Of a DNA stretch of 14,919 nt, positions 1-6,437 are shown in pieces. A model generated the notes under the pieces. That model did not search any database, was not told the DNA's origin, and saw only the letters and a program-made list of their open reading frames with translations. Numbering within the stretch: position 1 is the stretch's first letter; each line of letters opens with the position of its first letter. This stretch comes from CAZGMJ01 sp964649005 (GTDB lineage Bacteria; Planctomycetota; Phycisphaerae; Sedimentisphaerales; Anaerobacaceae), in assembly GCA_964649005.1 (NCBI GenBank), contig CAZYMD010000126.1, positions 1-14,919 of the forward strand, given 5' to 3'. Both the position numbers and the translations under genes were made by a program.

Positions 1-855
1 TGGAGCGAAGTGCTGGGCGATCACGGTGTGGATTTTCTCAAGCAGGCCGCCGAGCGACCCGATCCCTTCTTCATGTACCTCGCATTCAACGCCCCGCACG
101 ATCCGCGTCAGTCACCGAAGGAGTATGTGGACAAGTACCCGCTGGAGAAGGTGAAGGTCCCGGAGAACTTCGCGGCGGAATATCCCTACAAAGACGCTAT
201 CGGCTGCGGAAAGACGTTGCGCGATGAAAGGCTGGCGCCGTTTCCACGAACGCGATACGCCGTGAAGGTAAATCGTCAGGAATACTACGCTATCATCTCG
301 CACATGGACACGCAAATCGGCCGCATCCTCGATGCCATCGACGAATCGGGCAAGGCCGACAATACGTACATCTTCTTCACCGCCGACCACGGACTGGCCG
401 TCGGTCATCATGGCCTGATAGGCAAGCAGAACATGTTCGACCACAGCGTGCGCGTTCCGCTTATCGCCGTCGGGCCGGGGATCGCTGCGGGCGGGAAGAT
501 ATCGGCGCCGGTATACCTGCAGGATATCATGCCGACGACACTGGAGCTGGCGCAGGTGACAATCCCCGACCGCGTCCAGTTCAAGAGCCTTCTGCCCCTT
601 CTCTCCGGCGCGCGCAAAAGCAACTACGACGCCATCTACGGCGGTTACATCAACCTGCAAAGAATGATTACCGACGACGATTTCAAGCTGATCTACTACC
701 CAAAAATCGACAAGACCCTTCTGTTCGATCTAAAGGCCGATCCACAGGAAATGAAAAACCTCGCAGACGATGCTCGCTACGCAGAAAAGGTCACCCAACT
801 CAAGCAGAAGCTGAGAAAGCTCCAGCAGCAATGCGGTGACAAGCTGTCGATATGA
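1..855 (+). CDS. Sulfatase (S1 family, arylsulfatase/choline-sulfatase type), C-terminal part
   Basis: The reading frame is open from base 1, so this is the last 284 residues of a longer gene cut by the window edge. Sulfatases of this family hydrolyse sulfate esters, here probably on a sulfated polysaccharide. What is seen: FFMYLAFNAPHDPR at residues 23-36 (conserved core histidine region), then TADHG at 127-131 with the metal-site Asp129-His130, and HHGLIGKQNMFDHSVRVPLI at 136-155 with the conserved Lys142. The tail LFDLKADPQEMKNLA is the usual sulfatase C-terminal strand, followed by a charged helix. The CxPSR/CxAxR motif whose Cys or Ser becomes formylglycine, and any signal peptide, would lie upstream and cannot be checked. 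It ends at TGA 853-855 and converges on the phosphoesterase gene with a 73-base gap. The family is secure; the substrate is not deducible. Confidence 0.94.
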   Translation, partial: WSEVLGDHGVDFLKQAAERPDPFFMYLAFNAPHDPRQSPKEYVDKYPLEKVKVPENFAAEYPYKDAIGCGKTLRDERLAPFPRTRYAVKVNRQEYYAIISHMDTQIGRILDAIDESGKADNTYIFFTADHGLAVGHHGLIGKQNMFDHSVRVPLIAVGPGIAAGGKISAPVYLQDIMPTTLELAQVTIPDRVQFKSLLPLLSGARKSNYDAIYGGYINLQRMITDDDFKLIYYPKIDKTLLFDLKADPQEMKNLADDARYAEKVTQLKQKLRKLQQQCGDKLSI

Positions 856-928
856 TAGCTATAAGCGGGATAAACGACTAACGCCACCAGCCGTTTGTGA
901 ATTCCCTGCTCCAACTGTAAGGCCAGCT

Positions 929-2590
929 TCAAAAATCAAGCTTGATGCAAAACTGCTGATCTGGCTCCAACAGGTACTTGCCATACAGTGGCGAGAAGGT
1001 CTTCACCTGCACTGTCTTACCGTCGGGCAGAAACTCCAGCAATCGCATGTACCCTTCCCCGCCAAGCTGCCTCATCTGGTAGTTCGCTAACATCTGGTGG
1101 ACGACTTTGCCTTTCTTATTCTTTTCGGCCAGATAGCCCGTGCCGTCGCCGAGAACGTGACCGTTGAATGCAAAGACAAAGTCGTGTTTCGAGACCAGCT
1201 TTTCCCATAGCTGGCGACCGTCGTTCTTCGAACCCGGCGTGGAATAAAGATGAGGATTGTATGTCTGCGGATTCTCGCTGTCATTGTGGTCGTAGCGGAG
1301 GTCGTTGTTGTTCATATAGGCATGCGTTATCAAAATCCCCTTGCGGCCGGGATGTTCGTTCATGACCTTATTCGCCCAGGCGACCGTGACGTCCCGCGGG
1401 GCCCATTCCAACGCCAGGACGATCCATTTGCGCCCGCCTGCTTCGAAGAGATGAAAAGTGTTGTCCATCTTCCCTGGGACCATTGCCCCGCCGAAAGTGG
1501 GAGTGAGAGCGTAATCTTTGAGGGGCAGATACTCGTTCAAGTGCGTCTCGCGAGTGGAGGCATTGCCGCCCGGGCCGTAATCGTGGTTGCCTGGACAGAA
1601 CGCATATGGCGCCCGCCCATTCATCAAGCTCAGAGCCATGCGGGCGTTTTCCCATTCCTCGACCGCGTTGTGGTTCGTAATATCGCCAAGCTGAAGAACG
1701 AACTTGATATTGTGCTTTGACTGATTCTGAACAATCCACGCTGTTTGCGCCAGAAGAAGTCCTGGATAATACTGAGAGTAGTTCTGAATGTCGGGCAGCA
1801 AAACCAGTGTCCACGATCCTTCGACGAAATCAGCAGCCTTTATAGGCGATGGCGTGACATTAAGCGGCTCGGCCGTTTGATTGCGAATCGCCATCGCATG
1901 TCGCGCAAGGTTCTGGAAGAAAACTTCTCGCACCTTGTCAATGGCTTCGTTGGGTTCCCCGAATGAGCCGAAGCTCTGCTTATCCAACGCCAGCGAGCTG
2001 AGGATAATCCTGCCTTTTCCTAATGCGCCTTCCAGCAGCGCCGGAAATTGTGCATGCTTATCCCCTGCAAGTGTGACCTCGAAGCCCTTTTGATCTACGA
2101 ACGATTCCCAAACCGTTGCACGCGGATGGAACGAGATGCATGAAATCTCAGGCAGACCCTGCAAAAGGTGGGAGCTGGCCGACACGATATGCGCCTTGCT
2201 GAAATCCTGATCGGCTCTCATGGCACCGAGGCTTGAAGGCAGAAACGGAGGCGTCTCTTCAGTCTGGTCGGCCTGGACCATCTGTACCAGCAAGTGTCCC
2301 TTCTCCACGTAGCTGCGAAGCTCTGCGGCAAAACTTTTCATGTATTGTTTGTAGGCCTCGCTCTCAGATGTGAACGAGCCTAAGAAGATCATATCCGCCT
2401 CGCATTCCAGCGGAGACTTACCCAACGACAGATCGGAAACCCCGAAGCCGCCTTGTTCGAGCAGTTCGAGAGCCCCGAGCGACTGTGTCCACTGGTCTTT
2501 ATGCTCGTAGACCAGAGCCGTCGGCTTTGCCTGCCCAAACAACGGGCTCGCTATAAAAAGTGCCAACAGAGCTGTCCTCAGATTTCTCAT
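929..2590 (-). CDS. Secreted calcineurin-like metallophosphoesterase with N-terminal GATase/ThuA-like domain
   Basis: A 553-residue protein. I start it at ATG 2590, not at an earlier in-frame codon 147 bases upstream. This ATG follows a GGAAAGG-type ribosome site and opens a clean signal peptide (MRNLRTALLALFIASPLFGQA), whereas the extension looks non-coding. Residues about 22-230 resemble a class-I glutamine-amidotransferase/ThuA-like fold: a YVEKGHLLVQM strand and, near the end, GKGRIILSSLALDK. No catalytic triad is evident, so this is probably a binding or structural domain. Residues about 260-553 carry the metallophosphoesterase motifs in order: DIQ (Asp267), LGD (302-303), GNHD (334-337), THAY (His423) and NGHV (His478). 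These are the two-metal ligands of calcineurin-like hydrolases; a Gln stands where many members have His in the first motif. The substrate (phosphodiester, phosphoprotein or cell-surface phosphate) is unknown. It converges on the sulfatase gene. Confidence 0.88.
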   Translation of the reverse strand: MRNLRTALLALFIASPLFGQAKPTALVYEHKDQWTQSLGALELLEQGGFGVSDLSLGKSPLECEADMIFLGSFTSESEAYKQYMKSFAAELRSYVEKGHLLVQMVQADQTEETPPFLPSSLGAMRADQDFSKAHIVSASSHLLQGLPEISCISFHPRATVWESFVDQKGFEVTLAGDKHAQFPALLEGALGKGRIILSSLALDKQSFGSFGEPNEAIDKVREVFFQNLARHAMAIRNQTAEPLNVTPSPIKAADFVEGSWTLVLLPDIQNYSQYYPGLLLAQTAWIVQNQSKHNIKFVLQLGDITNHNAVEEWENARMALSLMNGRAPYAFCPGNHDYGPGGNASTRETHLNEYLPLKDYALTPTFGGAMVPGKMDNTFHLFEAGGRKWIVLALEWAPRDVTVAWANKVMNEHPGRKGILITHAYMNNNDLRYDHNDSENPQTYNPHLYSTPGSKNDGRQLWEKLVSKHDFVFAFNGHVLGDGTGYLAEKNKKGKVVHQMLANYQMRQLGGEGYMRLLEFLPDGKTVQVKTFSPLYGKYLLEPDQQFCIKLDF

Positions 2591-3005
2591 ACCCTTGCCT
2601 TTCCATAACTTGTTAAGTGCAGCACACGACAAAATGCAGAGCGACAGGCCATTATCTGTAAAAAACCCACCCACATCAACACGAAACCCCCACCATAACT
2701 TTATCCCGAGCCCCATTCTCAGCCTTGTGCCGGACATGATCCAGTATAAGTGGGGATCGATTCAGGACATCATGGTCTAACGAGTTGAAAACAACGGCGC
2801 GCAACCAACCGTAATTTATCATGAGCCCCGTTTCGAGACCCATGCCCTCGAACGCTTTAAACAGGGATCAGCACCTTGGCAAAGAACTGACAAACACACT
2901 CCTGCCCATAACGCCCATCTTCCCCATATATACAGCTAATCAACCGAAGGATAAGAAATATGGCAACTTCTCCCCTTCAAACAGTCATCTGTTAGCCCCC
3001 TCTTC
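2591..3005. other. Gene-poor gap between phosphoesterase and SDR genes
   Basis: This 415-base stretch is the upstream region of the phosphoesterase gene and the downstream region of the SDR gene, both on the minus strand. I see no credible coding sequence: the short open frames lack ribosome sites and recognisable motifs. On the minus strand a TATACT hexamer at 2748-2743 could be a -10 box for the phosphoesterase, but no good -35 box sits in front of it. A weak 5-bp hairpin (CTCTT/AAGAG, 3000-3015) overlaps the end of the SDR gene and has no clear T-run on the relevant strand. Confidence 0.4.
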
Positions 3006-3740
3006 TTAACAAGAGAACCACGGGCTCGCACTTGCCCTGCGGATATGCAACTCATCGATAACAGCATTGCCCTTGTGTGTAACAATGTACAGCACCAGTT
3101 CGGCTATCTCTTCAGGATCGATCAGCTCATCCGTCTTTATGTCAGGCCGCACACGACTAACCATCTCCGTATTCACCCCGCCCGGACATATTACATGCAC
3201 TCGCACATTCGTCCCCTTCAATTCCTCCGCCAAAGAAATAGACATACCGCGAAGGGCGTGCTTGCTCGATGTGTAAGCACTCTGAAGCGGATAACCTTTA
3301 ACTCCCACAACCGAAGAAATGTTTATAATATACCCCGAAATCGCCCTTTTCAGTACTGATAACGCCTCTCGGCACAGAATAAACGGAGCCCGTGCATTGA
3401 TGAACATGCACTTCTCCCAGGCCTCTGTAGTCGTTTCTTCCAGCGTCGCTGAATGTGTTAAGCCGGCATTGTTCACAAGGATATCGAGCCTGCCGAACTT
3501 TTTAACAACAGTTTCTACAAGAATCTTGATTTCCCCCTCATCCGTCAAATCGGTCGTTATAACCTCAGCTATACCCCCTGCCGCAGTAACCAGTTGTGCT
3601 GTTTCCGAAAGCTTTTCGATAGAACGAGCCGACAGAACTACGGTCGCTCCCTGCTTAGCAAGAGCTACACTAATCGCCCTGCCAACCCCCCTACTGGCTC
3701 CTGTCACAAGCGCGACTTTCCCTGAAAGACCTTGTCCCAT
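3006..3740 (-). CDS. Short-chain dehydrogenase/reductase (SDR) family oxidoreductase
   Basis: A 244-residue classical SDR, full length for the family, expected to be a cytoplasmic NAD(P)-dependent oxidoreductase acting on an alcohol or ketone. Visible motifs: cofactor-binding TGASRGVG at residues 13-20, NNAG at 90-93, catalytic Ser143 in NISSVVG, and Tyr156/Lys160 in YTSSK with the usual 13-residue Ser-Tyr spacing. PGGVNTEM follows near 187, and the tail has the ELHIRRAS element common in bacterial SDRs. The start is ATG 3740, with GGGA 8 bases upstream; an in-frame TTG 24 bases earlier is less likely. FabG-like and 3-hydroxyacid dehydrogenase-like (YdfG) members look alike at this level, so the substrate is not assigned. 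It lies 67 bases downstream of the zinc-ribbon gene on the same strand and may be cotranscribed with it. Confidence 0.95.
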   Translation of the reverse strand: MGQGLSGKVALVTGASRGVGRAISVALAKQGATVVLSARSIEKLSETAQLVTAAGGIAEVITTDLTDEGEIKILVETVVKKFGRLDILVNNAGLTHSATLEETTTEAWEKCMFINARAPFILCREALSVLKRAISGYIINISSVVGVKGYPLQSAYTSSKHALRGMSISLAEELKGTNVRVHVICPGGVNTEMVSRVRPDIKTDELIDPEEIAELVLYIVTHKGNAVIDELHIRRASASPWFSC

Positions 3741-3807
3741 ATATACGATCCCACGATTCGACAATCATAGTAAACGTTGTGCCGTCATATAATTAGGTAA
3801 AAGTAAA

Positions 3808-3987
3808 TCACCCCATCCAAAAACCCTTCCTGTGCGACATACCCAAAATTTTCCGGCAGTTTGGGCAAAAATATATGTACCTCTTCCCAAGAACACCCAT
3901 CGCCTCCTGCATACAAACTCGGTCTATCTCCTCTTCGCAATACGGACAAACCGGATTAACGTCATCTCTCACTTCTATATCTACCAA
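3808..3987 (-). CDS. Small zinc-ribbon protein, 59 aa, TTG start
   Basis: A short gene read directly from the minus strand. It starts at TTG 3987 behind a strong GGGAGG ribosome site (4002-3997, 9-base gap) and stops at 3808-3810. The product begins MVDIEVRDDVNPVCPYC and holds two paired-cysteine knuckles, CPYC at residues 14-17 and CPNC at 41-44, separated by 23 residues. This is the spacing of a zinc ribbon. The tail SHRKGFWMG is basic and aromatic. The codon pattern and the double CxxC argue strongly against a chance frame. A GTG at residue 6 is an alternative start but lacks a ribosome site at good distance. The function is unknown; small zinc ribbons commonly bind nucleic acid or act as subunits or adaptors. 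It lies between parB (133 bases upstream) and the SDR gene (67 bases downstream), all on the minus strand. Confidence 0.78.
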   Translation of the reverse strand: MVDIEVRDDVNPVCPYCEEEIDRVCMQEAMGVLGKRYIYFCPNCRKILGMSHRKGFWMG

Positions 3988-4120
3988 TTTCCTATACCTC
4001 CCATATAGCCTATAGTATAGCGTTGAAATGGCAATTCTATTGTATATAGTTATAGCAGATACGATTTATCCATAGTATTATGGAATCATATATCCTCTTA
4101 AGATGCTGTATATAAACAAC

Positions 4121-5071
4121 TTATGATTCTTCGGCCGCAGTAATACCAAGACGTTGAGCGATGCCATCGAATTCATCCAATGTAAAGAATTCAATAACGA
4201 TCTTACCGCGTTGACCGTTCTTACGCGCATCGATACGCACTTTCGTACCCAACTCGCTGCTGAATTGTCTCTCCAGATCTATTATATGGGTGCCTTTAAC
4301 CCGCACGCTACGAGTACTCTCCGAAGCTCCAGTAAGATGACGCCGGACAAGTCTTTCAACTTCTCTAACGCTCAACCGCCCTGCCATTGCCCTATTGGCA
4401 AGCTTTCGTCGAAGATCGTCAGTAGGCAATGCGAGAATCGCCCGAGCATGACCCATCGTCAACTCTCCCTTTGACAACATTTGCTTAATCTCGTCTGGTA
4501 AGTCCAGCAAACGCAGATAGTTAGCTATAACAGAGCGTTCTTCACCTAGACGCTCCGCTGCCTCCGCCTGAGTTAAAGAGAAGGTATCGATATAAGTACG
4601 ATACGCCTTGGAACGTTCCAGAGCGTTGAGATCCGCTCTATGGATATTCTCAACCAATGCCCACTCATGCACCTGTTCGTCAGTTGCACGCCTAACCCAG
4701 GCAGGGATATTAGTAAGACCAGCCAGACGGCTAGCCCGAAAACGACGCTCCCCAGCGATAAGCTCATAACGAACACCTTTTGGACGCAAAATGACAGGTT
4801 GTATAACACCGTTCGCACGTATCGATTCGCACAACTCTTTGAGCTGGTCATCGTCCCAAACAGTCCTCGCCTGATAAGGATTAGGATCAATAAGGGAGAT
4901 ATCAATTTTCTTCAAAGCCGCTTTTAATTCCTCATCAGCAGGGAAGCCAGCAGAATCCGCACCGACATCAGATGGAAATGTCTGATTTATTTCATTTGAA
5001 GTTATCGGGCCAATAAGAGACTGAAGCCCCCTACCCAAGTGCCTGGGACGGTCCTTCTTTATTTCGGGCAT
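4121..5071 (-). CDS. parB: Chromosome-partitioning protein ParB
   Basis: A 316-residue ParB/Spo0J CTPase clamp that loads at parS and organises the origin region for segregation. The start is ATG 5071, with AAGGAG 6 bases upstream; this removes an 11-residue upstream extension that has no ribosome site. Domains in order: an N-terminal RHLGRGLQSLIG segment (residues 10-21), the usual ParA-contacting region; the CTP-binding domain with GERRFRAS at 107-114 and ENIHRADLN at 141-149; a helix-turn-helix (TQAEAAERLGEERSVIANY, about 167-185) that reads parS; and a C-terminal dimerisation domain (about 270-316). Two perfect parS sites lie 148 and 482 bases upstream of the start codon, supporting the assignment from context. 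No parA is present in the window: the next gene upstream is more than 1.3 kb away and is mltA on the other strand. Confidence 0.97.
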   Translation of the reverse strand: MPEIKKDRPRHLGRGLQSLIGPITSNEINQTFPSDVGADSAGFPADEELKAALKKIDISLIDPNPYQARTVWDDDQLKELCESIRANGVIQPVILRPKGVRYELIAGERRFRASRLAGLTNIPAWVRRATDEQVHEWALVENIHRADLNALERSKAYRTYIDTFSLTQAEAAERLGEERSVIANYLRLLDLPDEIKQMLSKGELTMGHARAILALPTDDLRRKLANRAMAGRLSVREVERLVRRHLTGASESTRSVRVKGTHIIDLERQFSSELGTKVRIDARKNGQRGKIVIEFFTLDEFDGIAQRLGITAAEES

Positions 5072-5218
5072 GAATCGCTCCTTACATACGAAGAAAAGCA
5101 ACAAAAAAGAAAACTACATAGAGAGACACAATCGTGCGCTCACAATAAATAATAGTTCGACGTTTTTAAAGGATTTCCTTGAAACATGCCAGCAGAAAAA
5201 AAACGCTATGAAACAAAA

Positions 5219-5234
5219 TGTTTCACGTGAAACA
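5219..5234. promoter_or_regulatory. parS site 1 (ParB-binding centromere)
   Basis: The 16-base perfect palindrome TGTTTCACGTGAAACA equals the canonical bacterial parS consensus. It lies 148 bases upstream of the parB start codon. A half-site-like TGAAACA stands just to its left at about 5208-5214. Confidence 0.96.
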
Positions 5235-5552
5235 ATCGTTAGCATGTAAAAACAGATAAATATCGAATGTAAGGCAAAAAAGAATAACAAATTTAAAAAT
5301 ATAATGTAAAAATTTCAGAGCAATACGTTTCAAAAAATAAGAGGATTTCTGTGAAAAGAGGGTGATTTTAATGCCTGGTATAAGACAAAAACAAATCGGC
5401 ATAACAGATAGAGTCAAGCATTTAACAGTACAAAATAAAAGGAATGTGTAAAAGGGGGAATCCCGTAATTGACTGAACAGATTAAACGGATGAAAAATGA
5501 TTATCTCAATCAGCTAAAAAAAGGTAAAACATGATGTACAGAACACGTTTAT

Positions 5553-5568
5553 TGTTTCACGTGAAACA
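5553..5568. promoter_or_regulatory. parS site 2 (ParB-binding centromere)
   Basis: A second perfect copy of TGTTTCACGTGAAACA, 334 bases centre-to-centre from the first. Here the symmetry extends two bases each side to a 20-base palindrome (5551-5570), which the first copy does not have. Confidence 0.96.
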
Positions 5569-6278
5569 ATGTTTAGATGGGTCCTGTTGTTAAATACTCC
5601 CAATGTCATATCCTGGCATTTAATTACACGACCAAACAATGCTACATGTACTTTTGTCCTCTAAGAAACGTTGAAAGAGTATAATAATCATAATAATTTC
5701 CGGGACGTTAAGACAGTAAGACAAATCAAAAGAGCCGTATAAATATAGTGATTACATAACGATAGACATTTTTTATGATTCTCGCAAGACCGATAAAAAC
5801 CTTCTGGATGGCAGAGGTACAAATAACAAACCTGTTTGTCTAAAAAATGAATCTTTTCACGATAGGTTATTTCTCAAGACAAAACAAAAATCAGATGAAA
5901 AAGGAAAAATGCTCATTGAAAGAAAGAAGAATATATTTATGATATTACAAAGACTGCGAATTGAAGGATTTTGTGTTTATAGAAAAGAAAATAGTTGGAT
6001 GAAATTACAACGAAAGGGGGGGTATGGGCAGTTTAGATAAAGGAATATGAAGAAAGGATAAGCGAAGCAACATAAAGCAGTAAGAAGAAAAAGGCCGGTT
6101 AGTAAATTAATGTTAGATGTATATACAACATACATATAAGCGGAAGGTATCGATAAAGGAGATTAGGATGAATCGTAGAATAGAAAATATATTATAATAA
6201 ATGCGTACAAAACCTTATGTTAAGAATACTTGCGATAAAATAAAGAAAAGAAAAAAAAGGCAAACACTGACGAGACAA

Positions 6279-6329
6279 GATAACGTAATTGATTGGGGGG
6301 GATTCAAAATCAAAGGGATGATAACGTAA
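6279..6329 (+). repeat. Direct repeat of GATAACGTAA (two copies)
   Basis: GATAACGTAA occurs at 6279-6288 and again at 6320-6329, 41 bases start to start, about four helical turns. The second copy ends 10 bases before the TTGACA hexamer ahead of mltA. The position would suit an activator site, but two short AT-rich copies could arise by chance. Confidence 0.4.
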
Positions 6330-6339
6330 GGAAATAGTA

Positions 6340-6399
6340 TTGACAATGCGACAGCAAACTTCATTATATAATTAGGACGACACAATTGCGTTATATAAT
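6340..6399 (+). promoter_or_regulatory. Candidate sigma70-type promoter region of mltA
   Basis: A perfect -35 hexamer TTGACA (6340-6345) is followed by TATATA (6365-6370, 19-base spacer) and an overlapping perfect TATAAT (6367-6372, 21-base spacer). Both spacers are longer than the ideal 17. TTATATAAT recurs at 6391-6399 and could be a second -10 element, though without a clear -35. The region lies 38-98 bases before the mltA start codon. Confidence 0.45.
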
Positions 6400-6437
6400 G
6401 GAAAAGATGGGCCGAAAAAGAAATCCGGAGCAATGGA

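Larger units (their letters stand above)
5072..6437. other. AT-rich noncoding region with parS sites; candidate origin/segregation locus
   Basis: These 1366 bases between the divergent parB and mltA genes contain no convincing gene. The region is far more AT-rich than its surroundings: by my hand count line 5281-5340 has about 10 G+C in 60 bases, and 5881-6300 about 31% G+C. In 5881-6300 G clearly exceeds C on the plus strand (about 95 versus 34 by hand count) and the strand is strongly purine-rich. Two parS sites are present (5219-5234, 5553-5568). Other content: A/T tracts that could unwind easily (5281-5340 and 6179-6265), two copies of GATAACGTAA (6279-6288, 6320-6329), and a TTGACA promoter near mltA. 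No perfect DnaA box (TTATNCACA) was found; the best candidate has one mismatch (minus strand at 5445-5453). Replication-origin function is therefore inference from context. Confidence 0.55.

Noticed and set aside
112..660. Long minus-strand open frames opposite the sulfatase
   Set aside because: They lie antisense to a protein with clear family motifs, lack ribosome sites and show no recognisable domain; the same holds for the antisense frames over the lyase, GH99-like, DUF5060 and AI-2E genes.
924..942. AGCTT/AAGCT hairpin between the convergent sulfatase and phosphoesterase genes
   Set aside because: Five AT-rich pairs overlapping the phosphoesterase stop codon; too weak to call.
2591..2737. 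N-terminal 49-residue extension of the metallophosphoesterase
   Set aside because: The ATG at 2590 has a ribosome site and is followed directly by a signal peptide, which would be buried if translation began at 2737.
4083..4129. 8-bp inverted repeat GAATCATA/TATGATTC at the end of parB as a terminator
   Set aside because: The loop is over 30 bases and no T-run follows in the parB direction.
5223..5417. 64-residue minus-strand open frame overlapping parS site 1
   Set aside because: Low-complexity, Phe/Ile/Leu-rich translation expected of AT-rich DNA, no ribosome site, and it covers the parS site.
5445..5453. DnaA box on the minus strand
   Set aside because: TTTTACACA has one mismatch to TTATNCACA and stands alone; no cluster of matching 9-mers was found in the gap.
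6295..6301. Runs of seven G (also 6016-6022, 7853-7859, 14307-14313) as a shared regulatory element
   Set aside because: One lies in coding sequence and the others have no common flanking context, so a shared function is not supported.
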